Positions 47,945 to 59,535 of a stretch of 64,000 nt of DNA are shown here, piece by piece. Below the pieces are notes generated by a model, which was given only the letters and a program-made list of their open reading frames with translations, made no database searches and was not told the DNA's origin. A program made the position numbers and the translations under genes. Position 1 is the stretch's first letter. Each line of letters opens with the position of its first letter. Location: the NCBI GenBank assembly GCA_963556195.1, contig OY744532.1:79700234-79764233 (forward strand), given 5' to 3'. This stretch comes from Sepiola atlantica. Taxonomy: Eukaryota; Mollusca; Cephalopoda; Sepiida; Sepiolidae.

Positions 47945-48770
47945 TGTATTTGAAATTAATTTATTGTTTTCATTTATTTACAAAATCATCTTTCGAATCG
48001 TGATCTGGTTTCTAACTGGTTTTCCTATATTTTTCATTAACCGATGCTTAAAATGTAGTTATATTGCATTCAATTATGATATACACGTGCCAACGTTGTC
48101 ACTTCAACTACCCGGACATTTAAAAGAGAATCTCCAATAACCCCGGGAGAATCCGGGTGTTAACGAAGGTGACGTCGTTAGACCTCGAAAATAAAGAAGA
48201 AAAACGCTTGTTAATCGGAAATATTTAGATTTAAATCATTGCTTTTTATTTATTTATTTTAAAGAAAAATCTTTCGCATCGTGATCTTGTGTCTAACTGC
48301 TTCGTATACGCTGGTCAAGAGAGATGACGGTGGTCAAGTGAATAACGACACGGACTGACGACCTGGGGGTGCCAAGTTCGAATCGAGTTGGTTCCATAAT
48401 ACCCCTTTTACTTAGGGATGTTTGTAACCATTACGTTGTCCTTCCCGCAAGAACGCCAACACTAGAGTAAAGTCGGTCAATAAAGTTGATTCACACGAAT
48501 TTACTTTCCTATTAAACAATTCTTAAAATGCATTTATATGACATTCAATACCTATATACACGTGCAAACATCGCGAGAAGTTAGGTGTCTACGGCGGCTA
48601 CGTTGACAACGAAAAACAAAAAAAATCAGAAAAAAATATTGTCTGTATGCAACTGAAAAACGATATATTTGAATTTTAATAATTGTTTTTATTTATCGGA
48701 AAATAAGAATATTTTCGCATTGTTATCTGGTTTTAACTTTTTTTTGATAAATATATATATATATAATTTT
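47945..48770 (+). repeat. Three diverged tandem units, two of them interrupted
   Basis: Each unit has a TTTTTATTTATT stretch, then AATCTTTCGCATCGTGATCT-like bases, TCTAACTG, AACTTAAAATGTATTTATAT-like bases, CATTCAAT and ATATACACGTGC. Units start near 47945, 48225 and 48660. The second is split by a SINE (48316-48500) and the third by (TA)n and a SINE-alpha copy after about 48745. Confidence 0.75.
48316..48505 (+). repeat. tRNA-like SINE inserted in the second tandem unit
   Basis: Box A TGGTCAAGTGA (48331-48341) and box B AAGTTCGAATC (48374-48384) lie 32 bp apart. The neighbouring first unit (near 48020) lacks this insert, so the flanks give the insertion limits. Confidence 0.68.
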
Positions 48771-48774
48771 TTCA

Positions 48775-48955
48775 TAAATAAATATTCATAATGTACTATC
48801 TACAGACATCGATGTTTCATGCTTACGCACTCTCCAGTGCAGGAAGCTAATTCCCGACGATCGGCGGGCGCGAACTCCGATCACAAATCGCCACTGATTC
48901 GAAATCAAGAGACCTACCCGTCGGCCACCAGAAATTACATCTATATATTAATACG
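48775..48955 (-). repeat. SINE-alpha copy 4
   Basis: On the minus strand GGTGGCCGACGGGTAGG leads to a box B GAGTTCGCGCCCG, then a body resembling the copies at 36.9-38.3 kb. The minus-strand 3' end meets (TA)n at 48748-48766. Confidence 0.65.
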
Positions 48956-49475
48956 CTAAGGTGTACGTACGTGTGTCACGCTTCCGGCAAAAGCTCTGCG
49001 CATGCGTGCTGTACTTAGATTCAATTAGCCTAATTTCTACATAATATTTTAACCATTTCCCTTTAGCGCAACGGTGAGGGACGCAGTACTTTTGTCTTTG
49101 GCCCGACTGGTTTATAGTTCGATCCCAACCAACCTCTAAGATTTTTTTCTACATTTCGAGGGGAAGGGAAGAAATAATAATTTTTTTTTAATCACCTGGT
49201 CAAAAAGTACTTTTTTGTGTTGCTTAAAACTTAAAACTATTTTTTGTTTTTATTTTGGCGTTTTTAGTGCATGTCTATTATTTTTTGTTGTTGTTGTTGT
49301 TTGTTGAACAGACGTTAAGCAATGTTTTTTTTTCAATGATAGTTTGAACTAAGTATTTATTTTTTATTTGCACCACTTAAAGTGTTAAAACAGTGTTAAA
49401 ACATTTATTAATTATTTTTGGATGGTAAGGGACCAGTATTTATTTTTTAAAATGTTTTGAACGGACAATAAGCAA
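48956..49475. other. Unassigned sequence
   Basis: A T-rich region; (TTG)n occurs at 49286-49304. No gene is recognised. Confidence 0.5.
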
Positions 49476-49640
49476 TGTTTGCTTCTTTTTTTCTTTCTCA
49501 GTGAAACACCGAGAGCGCGGTCGAAAGAAAGAGAGAGTGTGTGTTCGTAAGAGAGGGAGGGGGAGAAAATAGAGAAAGAGTGAAAACGCAATAAAAACAA
49601 ATAAATAAATCGCAAAAAGTAAACTTACTAACAAATAGAA

Positions 49641-49802
49641 GGTACTTTGTTACATTGGGACCCGCGCTAACTTTGACCCCGACGTTAGGGTTAGGGTCAG
49701 TGAGGGGTTAGGGTTAGCTATAAAGTTCAGGGTCATTGGGGGTTAGGGTTAATGTTAGGGTCAGGGTCAAAGTTAGCCCAGGTCCCAATGTAACAAACTA
49801 CC
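49641..49802. mobile_element. TIR element with telomere-like interior, copy 1
   Basis: The left arm GGTACTTTGTTACATTGGGA and onward (about 42 bp) is the reverse complement of the right arm, which ends CCCAATGTAACAAACTACC, with only a few mismatches. The inside consists of GTTAGGGTTAGGGTCAGTGA and GTTAGGGTCAGGGTCAAAGT, that is TTAGGG-like units with GGGTCA variants. Flanks AAATAGAA (49633-49640) and AAATAGAG (49803-49810) look like a 7-8 bp target duplication. Confidence 0.82.
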
Positions 49803-50304
49803 AAATAGAGACGTAAAAAATAAGACAATGACAATGATAGTGTATAGTTAACATCTGAGAAGTTAAGTTTCTTATTTTGTGTGTCACGATCTGACACTCC
49901 CATTTAATAAGATTTAGTATTTACTTTTGCCCCTGACAACGGGGGAGGAGAGTCGCGACCGATGGTGATTGCTGAAGAGACAGCTTTTACCCCAGCAACC
50001 GAGTAATATAATTAATATATATACTTCCATCCCGTCACGCAAAATTTTGGTGAGTAAGATATGTGCATATTTCTAGCCACCGGATAATATTTTTAACAGT
50101 AAATTATACAGATTGATGTAGAAAAAACTGTAGAATTTCTTTTTTTTTAAGTGAAACACAGAGAGCGCGTACGAAAGAAAGAGAAAGTAGAGTGTCCATC
50201 GTACACGCGTTATTTAAATGCAAATTATTATTTTTTTTTAAATATTTCACGCTTATCCGGGAGGTGCTCATAATAAAACAAGCGTAACTTACTAACAAAT
50301 AGAT

Positions 50305-50464
50305 GGTGCTTTATTAGATTGGGACCCGCGCTAACTTTGACCCCGTCGTTAGTGTTAGGGTCAGTGGGGGGGGGGTTATCTATAAAGTTCAGGGTCATTG
50401 GGGGTTAGGGTTAAAGTTAGGGTCAGGGTCAAAGTTAGCCCGGGTCCCAATGTAACAAAGTACC
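50305..50464. mobile_element. TIR element with telomere-like interior, copy 2
   Basis: It has the same structure as copy 1 and the same flanking AAATAGAT / AAATAGAG. The identical flanks show that it arose by duplication of the larger block, not by separate transposition. The left arm has more changes (GGTGCTTTATTAGATTGGGA) than the right. Confidence 0.82.
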
Positions 50465-51079
50465 AAATAGAGACGTAAAAATAAGACAATGGCAATGATA
50501 TTGTATAGTTTACATCTGAGAAATTAATTTTTTTTTATTTCAAATATTTATTTAGTTACATTGTCAAATTCGTCAATCAAAAATGGCGTTCGCTTATTTT
50601 AGGTGAGGTGGTCGCTAATTTCAGACTTTATAAAAGGCTAAATTGTCCGATTACAGTAGAGGATCTCTTTACATTCGCGGCTAACCCGAGATGTAGGGGA
50701 CGGCGCTACTCTTTTCCCAGGACTGCTTTACTGTCCTTGATCCTGACCTTATAATACTGAGAGTTTTAGCAATGTTTGTTTTAGTCTTTTCTATGACTCA
50801 ACCGAGGTATCCCGTTCCATTAGCGGAAACGCTTACCAAATGGACCGGTTTCAGGCCGCCGCCGCCGCCGCCGCCACCGCCATCATCATCAATATATAAA
50901 TACGATAGAGTGTGTGTTATTTATTTTGTGTGTCAGGATCTGACACTCCTATTTAAGAAGATTTAGTGAAGATACAGCTTTTGCCCCGGCAACCGAGTAA
51001 TATAAATAAATATATATACTTCCATTCCGTCACGCAAAATTTTTGTGAGTAAAATATGTGCGTATTTCTAGCCACCGGA

Positions 51080-51152
51080 TAATATTATTAAAAGTAAATT
51101 ATACAGATTGATGTAGAAAACACTGTGGAATTTCCACAGGGTCCCGCTAGTA
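51080..51152 (+). mobile_element. Helitron-like 3' terminus
   Basis: A palindrome CTGTGGAATTTCCACAG (51123-51139) is followed nine bases later by CTAG and then T. Helitrons end in a short GC-rich hairpin about ten bases before CTRR and insert before T. The earlier copy of this sequence, at 50120-50135, breaks off inside the hairpin. The 5' end (expected TC) was not located and no Rep/helicase is visible, so this would be non-autonomous. Confidence 0.6.
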
Positions 51153-51238
51153 TATATAAATATATATAAATATATATATATATGTATATATATATATATG
51201 TATATATATGTATATATATATGTATATATATGTATATA

Positions 51239-51290
<52 letters not shown>
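51153..51290. repeat. (TA)n with TATG interruptions
   Basis: TA-rich tract directly after the Helitron-like CTAG, with periodic TATGTA. Confidence 0.93.
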
Positions 51291-51292
<2 letters not shown>

Positions 51293-51640
51293 AAGTTAAA
51301 TACTTGCTTTAATCGTTTGTCATCGATATAGATATTCGCTTAAACTACTGCCAAATATAAAATAAATGTATTGACTTACCGTTATTATGTTGGTCTTATT
51401 TACTTATTGTAGGCTTTGATCTTCTCTTTTAAGGCGTTTATTTCATGCCTCTTCTTTATTGATCGGTGTTATCTTGTTTAATAATAGTGCCTGACAAAAT
51501 TCCGCAACCAGTTAACCATCCATAAGAAAAACATCTCTGTCGATACGAATTGTACTACGAATAACTTATACTAACTATATATCTAAGTCTAATAAAAATA
51601 AGGTATCTCATAATAGTATAGTATGTAAATTTGATATGTG

Positions 51641-51695
<55 letters not shown>

Positions 51696-51931
51696 GTGGA
51701 ATACAGTATAAGTGCAGTTCTAACGAAAGAACAGTATATATGTAAAGGAGTAAGACTACCAACATTTGTAAAAAGCTTTTTCTAACATGTATTTATTATT
51801 TTGTTATTCTATTATTTTATAAGTTTATATAACGTGTTTCAAACGGTGGTTCGGTCTCATCATGTATGTAAATCCATTTGAAGAAATCTCTTTCGATTTG
51901 AAAGAGTGTTGTTTTATTTCCCTTATTCCTT

Positions 51932-51995
<64 letters not shown>

Positions 51996-53340
51996 ACTTC
52001 TATAAGCCATCCAAGTTGGCATCTGGACGGAATTCCCATTCGACTCCACATAACATTTTATCTGGAATGTACGAAACTTTAGCCTACGATCGGTATCGGC
52101 TTCATTTCTACCCCATGTCACTATTCGAGTTACACGGCGTCTTTCGCCCCTAGTTTCAACAACATCATGTTACCTACCCAGTGTTCCATTTCTAATAACG
52201 CTCTGACCACTTGCCCTACGTAGCATCTGCATGCTATCATTAGTCATTCGGTGCACACCAACACAACATCTACTAATTCATCAATAAATAACCGAGTACT
52301 GCGATATAGGTGAAGGAAAACAGAATCTCCTGTTTTAAAAGGTATTCTTATGTGGCCAGCCCACGAATACTTACATAAGGTTCTCTTCTATACATAATTA
52401 CTTCACCTGAATCCTAAGTTCTAGACACATCAGCACTCTTGGAACAAATTTTCAAAAAACATGACACCTCAATCTAACACCAAAACTGTTTTTTAGCGGA
52501 GAGAGAATCGACTCCCCACTCTACATAATACATCCCTATTGTTCCAACTACACTGCACAACAAAACGGTGAAAGGTTGTTTCGAGTACAATCCCAGTAAT
52601 CTTTGGATCACTAAACTAGGGTGACGTCATACTTTATTACTACCAAAAGTTACTTAAGTACAGTATGTTATTTTAATTTGACTCTATATACGAAATCTAT
52701 TTGCCTTCAGACGTCGACACCGAATCACTCAGCACCTCATCAAATTCCTTACCCAGTTGATGCGGAAACTGCATTCTTGAAGCGGCAGGAGCTCCAGCTA
52801 AGTTTACCAATACCTAAGCCTATAGTTTATATTCGCGATGGGGCAGGGAAGTTGTCTTCAGCACACACGCCAGTTAGCATGCAAATTTGAAGATGGGACC
52901 ACATGTCTCAACTTAATTCTTACATCATTCATACCAGATCCGTTACGTAACTGCGGTATTTCCTCAGGTCTCACTGATCCACAAAATTACAATGGCACTT
53001 TCTGTATGTGAGAGAAAATCCCCATTGTCACCCTCAGGTCAGAATCCGCAACAATGCTCTACGAAGGCGTTATATTGGCTGGACTTAGAATATCTCATTA
53101 GCTTTTTACAGTCTGCGAAACATCACGAGAATTCTTACTATATGAATTCTTCGGCAGGGTTTCCGTAAATCGAATTTGGACCCGAACAAAAATAAAATAC
53201 CGCCAAAACATATAAGATCGAATCACACACAACACTCTTCTATTTAAAATTCATTACTCGGCCGACCACTAATTTAATATTAAACTAAACTTAATTACTA
53301 TTAATAATTATTAAAACATAAAGAACATTTTTTTGATGTA
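51291..53340. other. Unassigned region with two (TA)n tracts
   Basis: TA tracts lie at 51643-51692 and 51935-51993. The segment 52000-53220 is more GC-balanced than the surroundings and contains scattered frames (52621-52890 plus, 51825-52121 minus), but none has a domain I can name. Confidence 0.45.
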
Positions 53341-53363
53341 GTGTCTCTCTCTTTCTCTTTCTC

Positions 53364-53427
<64 letters not shown>
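53341..53427. repeat. (CT)n microsatellite
   Basis: About 85 bp of CT with a few TTTCTC interruptions at the start. Confidence 0.95.
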
Positions 53428-53430
<3 letters not shown>

Positions 53431-53860
53431 ATGACATATGACAAAATCAGACATTAATGCATCATTTGATATAATATAATCGCACACAGGAATTTCAAAA
53501 ATAAAAACGTTTGCTAAGTTCAAGAAAAAAATTAAAATACAACAAATGTTTTCTTTCCTTCCATTTAACACTATTGTTAAATCACACAGTTTTTAAAGCT
53601 GACATTTGTAGCAAACTTCTACAGCTTATAAACTCTTTCTCTTACACATCTCACAAACAATTTTCATTGATTCATTTTTCTTTTAGTCAGTTCAAAAGTA
53701 CAATGATTAAATAACTTTACTTTTTATTTCTCATTTACCGAATGTCTGTTAATCATGATCGTTCTCTGCCTCTCTCTCTCTTTTTCCCGCTTCATCTCTT
53801 CCAATTCGTCACTCTTACTCCCTCTCATCTCTTTCTATTCCCCGAATTCCAAACAACAAA
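53428..53860. other. Unassigned T/C-rich sequence
   Basis: No gene or paired repeat is visible; pyrimidine-rich toward the right end. Confidence 0.5.
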
Positions 53861-54352
53861 ATCATTTTTCGGTGCTCTTATAGATGACCCACCATATTTC
53901 AGAGTCTTCGCGTCGTCAACGTTCGGGCAGGTTACGGAAGCGGCCGAGAGGTTACGAGGCGAAAACTGCCAAAGGCTAAATTGAAGACTGGCAGCTGATA
54001 AATTACGACGAAGAAAATCAAATTAAAATACATATGTAAAAAAACCATAGAACAAAAAAAACATAGCTAAACAACTGATTAAGTTGATATATATGTTTGT
54101 GTGTTTTTTGTCAAATAAACCATTGTTTCTCAAATGTTTTTAAATAAAATGTTATTTTGTTTGTGTATCGGAAAGACAATAGAAATTCTTTTTTTTTGTT
54201 TTTATTGGACGCAATTAGTTTCTTCCAAAAGTTATCAGCCGCTTGGTAAATAGTTTCGTCAATTCTCGGGCGCTTCTGAGACCTGCCCGAACGCTGACGA
54301 CTCGAAGACTCGGAAATATGGTGGGTCATCTATAAGAGCACCGAAAAATGAT
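53861..54352 (+). mobile_element. MITE-1, best-preserved copy
   Basis: The left end ATCATTTTTCGGTGCTCTTA and the right end (reverse complement GATCATTTTTCGGTGCTCTT) pair for about 75 bp at roughly 90% identity, through GATGACCCACCATATTTC and GTTCGGGCAGGT. The interior matches 35444-35998. A further outward-facing TIR-like segment lies just outside at 54353-54392 (CGTCTGCTATAAGAGTAGCC), resembling the end of the 35-kb copy. No coding capacity is present. Confidence 0.85.
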
Positions 54353-54392
54353 CGGACATATACCGCGTCTGCTATAAGAGTAGCCATTTTTC

Positions 54393-54834
54393 TTTCTTAG
54401 TTTCTATTATGGAACAACATTCCTTTTTACCACTTTTTTCTTTCTCACTCTATTTTTGTCTTTCATTCTCGAAAACAAAATACATTAAGCGACACTATCT
54501 CTCCAAACCCAAGCAACACTCTTTTTCTATCTTCGCTTCCCTGTCCGATTGTCACTCCCATCCAATCACTACGTTCTCTCTTCCGCTTTCAGCGCATACA
54601 ACATGGCAATTACAAAATGACAATAATAAAAAACACAATGCCTAATCAAGAAAATAATCTTGAGTTTGCATCTACATGCGTGTGTGAGTGCATTTTTTTT
54701 TCAAACAAATGCGACACATCGATTACTTTTTTTCTTTCTAAATAAGTTCACAAAGTGTCCATTGTTTGTCTCTTTTTTTTCTTTCTTTTTAAATTAAGTT
54801 CACAAACTGTCTATTATTGGTCCCCCGATTTATA
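54393..54834. other. Unassigned T/C-rich sequence
   Basis: Runs of TTTTCTTTC dominate. No gene recognised. Confidence 0.5.
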
Positions 54835-55370
54835 AAATCGGAGAAGTTATGTTTTGAGGCATGTCCGTCCGTCCGTCCGGATTTTTCTCCGCAACCATCC
54901 ATTGAATTTCTTTGAAATTTTGCATGAAGTTGTAACTTTGGTCAGGTTAGAAAGTAACATTCTTCGATTTTTGAAAAAAACATCTGGTTAGCCCCCCAGG
55001 GGGCTAAAAGGCTCCGAAATGGCAAAACATTACATTTTTTGCCCTATAATTTTTCATCCATCCATTCAATTTCTCTGAATCTTAGCCAAAATGTAGAGGC
55101 AATTGTTCCTAATAGAAAATAAGTATCGCTCACTTTGAACAAAATCTGGTTCGCGCCCCTAGTAGGTCAAAGCCCCTAAAATGGCAAAAAATGACCCTTT
55201 TCTCCCATAACGTTTGATCCATCCATTCAATTTTTCTGAAACTTGGCCAAAATGTAGAGGCAATTGTTCTGGATATAAAAGGAGCATCCTTGACCTCAGA
55301 AAAATTCTGGTTCGCACGCCCAGGGGTCAAAGGGGGTAAAACATGCCCCAAATTGCCCAAATTTATAGCA
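54835..55370 (+). repeat. About 161-bp tandem repeat, three units, behind a small palindrome
   Basis: Units share CATCCATTCAATTTCTCTGA (54893, 55055, 55216), then TGTAGAGGCAATTGTTC, TTCTGGTTCGC, and GGTCAAAG...CCCC. The array is preceded by the palindrome CCCGATTTATAAAATCGG and three to four TCCG repeats. Confidence 0.85.
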
Positions 55371-57121
55371 TTTTACACTCGCCACATCGAGTCACATACA
55401 GAGGGGGGGGGGCACTCATGCGTGACTTGTTTGTTTATATTTTCTGCTTCTTTCTACTTGTTTATCTTTTTTCTGTGTCTTTTGTTCTTTTTCTTATTCT
55501 ACATTTGAAGTAAAATCTTTTTTCGTTTTTTTTCGTCTCATTTTCTTCTTCATCTAAACTCTGTTCATAACAATTAAAAGTATGTTCGTTCCTTTTCTTT
55601 TGTCATTTTCCTCTTTTTTATAAGTGGATGAAAAACAAAACAAAGTTCTACTTTCATTTCTGTTGTTGGATACTTATTACTGTTGCGGGTGTATACCATG
55701 ATACACCCGTGTATCTTTTGTTGTAACGCAGGTTGTCATACATGCGAAATACGGCTGCTGATAGGATACCACGTAGACGCTGGTTTGGTTTTTTAAAAAT
55801 GTATTTAAATGAACAAAGACAGAAAAGCGAATTGCGTTAGTGCGAGAAAGAGAATAGAGAAATGCATGAATTGGGGAGATACACCAATAACATGCAGAAG
55901 GCAGACGGACTATCAGCTTGATGCACGCTACCGTCGACGCCACCTGTTTAGGCTAGCCGATATGCGAGGTGTTGCGTCTGTTCGGGCGACTGTCGGCAGG
56001 CTCAAGTACATAACTGCTTTATGGCGGAATCACTTGATATCTCGACTTCCACTCTTAGGCTCCCCACTTTTTAGGGCGATCTTCCTCCACTATCAGACAT
56101 TATATCACCGTTTCTCCTAATTCTAATGTTATTTTATGTTTACTACTATTATATTATATTTTATGATTATGAGCGTTTATAAATGACTTGTAAATTATCA
56201 CCGAAATTTCACCAAATTAAACAAATCGATAATGGCTCTGGCATCAATTTTAAGACTCTTACAATATACGTTATATGTATACTTGTCACTGCTGGTTTTG
56301 TATTATCAAACTGTACTAGTGTTAATAAAAACTTGGTAAAAAAAACAAAAAAAACTTGGTAAAAGATCATAGCTTCTTCACGAAGAAAAAAGCCATGATT
56401 TTCAGAAATAATTGCTTCATTCATCATTTCACATTCTGGATTAATATTATTTACTCATGCTTGTATTCAACACAGCTGGTGAAACGTTTACAATTATGGA
56501 CTACCGTAGTAAAAATTAAGTGCGATTTTCGTAAATAAATTATTATAACTCCTGTCTTTACTTGACCCTCTCGTTTCCAACAATAATCCTAGCTTACCCG
56601 ATTAAGTAATTTATTTGTGTTTCCCATGATACTGTTGAAGCTCTCCGCTTGGCTTGTCAGATGTATCAGTTCGTAATTATTCTTCAAAAGCCTGTACCCG
56701 ATCCCTCAGTCCAACGCGTCTTCATTTCCGGTGTCCGCAATTTACTATGTTACGCAACCATATATTAATTGAAAGCGATACTGGAGAGACTGCAATGTTC
56801 TACTGTTTGATCCGTGTCAGATGATATCATCCGATTAATTAAGCAAGACACGTAGGCGTATACATGTCTAATCTATCTTTATAACGTATTTTCAAATGAT
56901 GCTCGGTAATAAATATCGCCATACGTTATGTGAGAACAACGTGTCTGTTCATGGATTACAAAAATAAAAATATAATATCTACAAGTCATATGAGAAACTA
57001 CATCTGACATGAAAATGAGCCAATTAAATGTCATCGAAATAGAACCGGCACAATTAACTATATAAGCAAGTACTAACACATATGTATGTACATCTAAAGA
57101 CTTACACGGACACTTACTCAC

Positions 57122-57124
<3 letters not shown>
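55371..57124. other. Unassigned region
   Basis: A hairpin GGGTGTATACCATGATACACCC lies at 55687-55708 in two arms around a short loop. Plus-strand frame 55809-56120 (103 codons, ATG start, Arg-rich) sits in a locally GC-richer segment; I recognise no domain and cannot say whether it is real. No other feature is supported. Confidence 0.4.
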
Positions 57125-57181
<57 letters not shown>

Positions 57182-57243
57182 GAAAATTAGGGGGATATTC
57201 AATATATGATGTCCATTTTTATCTTTTTTACAGACATACAACG

Positions 57244-57277
<34 letters not shown>

Positions 57278-57288
57278 TTATATATGTA

Positions 57289-57352
<64 letters not shown>
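57125..57352. repeat. Two long (TA)n tracts
   Basis: TA at 57125-57179 and 57242-57352, the latter with TGTATATT interruptions, separated by 60 bp of unique sequence. Confidence 0.94.
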
Positions 57353-57355
<3 letters not shown>

Positions 57356-57959
57356 TTGGAAGTTTCTCAACCATTAAAACTATATAAAAAATAAATAAAT
57401 AAAAAAAACCTTAAGTCCCAAGTCGTTCAGTGGAAAATCACTCATGTAAGTCAATTTATATATATCGTTTTTATAAGGTTTTCGAAAGATTTGTTAAAAG
57501 TTTCAATGTTCAACACTATTTTATTCTTTCAGCATCAGAGGACATTCGACGCTTAAGTCAGTACAATTTACTGTAAGGCAAACACATGAACATGTATAAT
57601 AATAAAAGACATGAAAATATAAACAATTTAAAAATTTAAAATATCCAAAGAAAATCGTCAGCATTGAAGAAGGCTAGAAAGTCTGTTTACTTAAATCCGA
57701 GGATTCAAAGCATGAAACAAGTGTAGGTGACGAGTTGAAGGTAATCCATTCATGCGAAGTTGTGAAAGGTTTCATTCTCGGAGACAGGGGTACTTAAATG
57801 CAGGTGAAAGTTCGTTACTTAAAAATGCAGAAGTATATCTCTTAAACGAATTAGTGAAAACCTGGTAAAAGATCAAATAGCAAAGTTGTCCAAAGCCATG
57901 TTTTTTGAGTTAAAAATGATATATATTAATGAAAAAATAGTATATATTAAAAACAAAAA
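57353..57959. other. Unassigned sequence
   Basis: Nothing recognised. Confidence 0.5.
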
Positions 57960-58920
57960 AAATGGGTTAGCAATGCCTTCGATTGTACAGCATATGATAC
58001 ATTTGACACTATCTCTTAAGACAATAGGATAGTATATGCTAAGATCCGTCTTAGTCTAATGAAACAAAAAAAGGAAGAAGTACTCGTAAAAGATACGAAT
58101 GGTCAGAATTGTTAGACCAAAATATCTGCAACTAATATGCCATCAGACAGAGAAACAGATTCAGTGTACTTCATGAAATAGAAACCTTTGCAAACGACAA
58201 ATTTGGGCAACTTAGCATTGCTCACAAAGAAGCCAGAGAGAAACATATTGCATTAAAGCCGAAACGGAAATGTAGAGTACCCTGGGAAACAGCTGCAGTT
58301 TCAGAAAAGTGAGAAGTCCTAAAACAGCCCTCAAAACTGAAGAGGTGCAATCCAACTGCAATAAATCAATGAATTAAAATTGTCAAAAGCCCCAAAAGAC
58401 CTTATGAACACCTATCAAAAGAAGACAGAAGGTATATATCCAAGGAAAGATTGATCTGCTCCGGTTCACACCGGAAACAGACAATCGGCATTGGCATGGA
58501 AAACGGTAAATAAAGTGAGCGGAAGAAAAAGCACTAACGAATTGAAGCTTAAAACTTCAAGTGACAAAGAAATGCTTATAGTATTGAAGAATCAATTTTG
58601 GGAATAGTACCATTGCTGATTGAAAACGTCATCGATGGACACATAAATATAAAAACTGGGAACTTTACTATAGATGAGCTTGAAACTGTTCTACGAATGT
58701 GGACAAATGGTAAAGTAGCTAGATTGGACGAGATTCATCCCCGAAATTCAATGACATCTTGCTTGAATTCTGTAATAATGTATATCATAAACCGTGCAGA
58801 GATAAATGACGAAATGACTGCATACTCTCATTCCCCCAACATGGAGACCTGGGTATTACCGCAAACTACCGAGGAATAACTCTAACAGCCATTTCTGTAA
58901 ACATAGTATATAAATAGGTA
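57960..58920 (+). pseudogene. LINE fragment: linker and N-terminal RT, frameshifted
   Basis: In-order LINE blocks are visible in several plus-strand frames: CRVPWETAAVSEK near 58276, ALAWKTVNKVSGRKSTNELK near 58490 ending at TAG 58604-58606, then IKTGNFTIDELETVLRMWTN from about 58650, and NYRGITLTAISVNIVYK near 58866-58915. These match the region between endonuclease and polymerase and the first RT motif of a LINE protein common in molluscs. Catalytic RT motifs are absent, and at least two frameshifts and several stops are present. Confidence 0.78.
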
Positions 58921-59335
58921 AGTATTGTTGTCGTTCTGGTTATTATTATTTACTTGATAGGATTTTCACGCGGATCATTGCCAGTAATTGCTCGCTAGAA
59001 ATAACAAGCGGTGTTCACGAGAGTCTGAGAAATCTAAAGTCGCCCAAGATTTGCAGCACACTCCACCTATTTTCATAGTAGTTTCTTACCATTTTGCGTT
59101 ATTGAAACAACCGTTTACCATACATTTCTCACTGGAAACCACAGTTGTCTTTTTCAAGAATATGAGTGGCAATAAGTATTATTGCATTGTCTAGAACTCT
59201 CCAGGTCTTCAAGTTTACAACACATTGGTGGCAACCCCCTCTTCTGTATTTCAATCACCTTGGCTCCTTCATAACCATTTTGTTGTGCGATACACGCCGA
59301 TAATAGTGTTATCACTTGTGTGTGTGTGTCTTTTA
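58921..59335 (+). repeat. (ATT)n-associated repeat family, copy 1
   Basis: This is a diverged copy of the sequence at 59535-59990 and 62030-62520. Shared landmarks are GTGTTCxC, CATTTTGCGTTATTGAAACA versus TTGCGTTATCACAACA, GTTTACCAT, CTGGNAAC, and GGTGGCAACC versus TGGTGGTAATAAG. Confidence 0.6.
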
Positions 59336-59467
59336 AGCAGGCGATCACTTTATGTGATTTCTGACAGTTTCAATTCTATTGGGCTCATGTGATTTTATTC
59401 TATGTTTTGTATTATTTCTATTTTTGTTTATGCGTATTTAGTTAGTATCAGATTAGGGTATTTCTGC

Positions 59468-59468
<1 letters not shown>

Positions 59469-59526
<58 letters not shown>

Positions 59527-59535
59527 CATCATCAG
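59469..59535. repeat. (ATT)n microsatellite
   Basis: About 20 ATT units, ending in ATCATCATC. Confidence 0.96.

Larger units (their letters stand above)
49476..51152 (+). repeat. Block of internal duplications ending in a Helitron-like terminus
   Basis: The segment 49490-49860 is repeated at 50135-50530 (offset about 660): GTGAAACACNGAGAGCGCG, then GAAAGAAAGAGA, the telomere-like TIR element, then TAGAGACGTAAAA. The segment 49875-50135 is repeated at 50925-51130 (TCTGACACTCC, GCAACCGAGTAATATAA, TTTCTAGCCACCGGATAATA). Some units are thus present twice in alternating order. A GCC/CAT triplet run lies at 50857-50890. Confidence 0.82.

Noticed and set aside
55809..56120. 103-codon Arg-rich frame as a gene or transposase
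   Set aside because: I could not match it to any family by eye. It overlaps an equally long antisense frame, so I left it only as a note in the regional entry.
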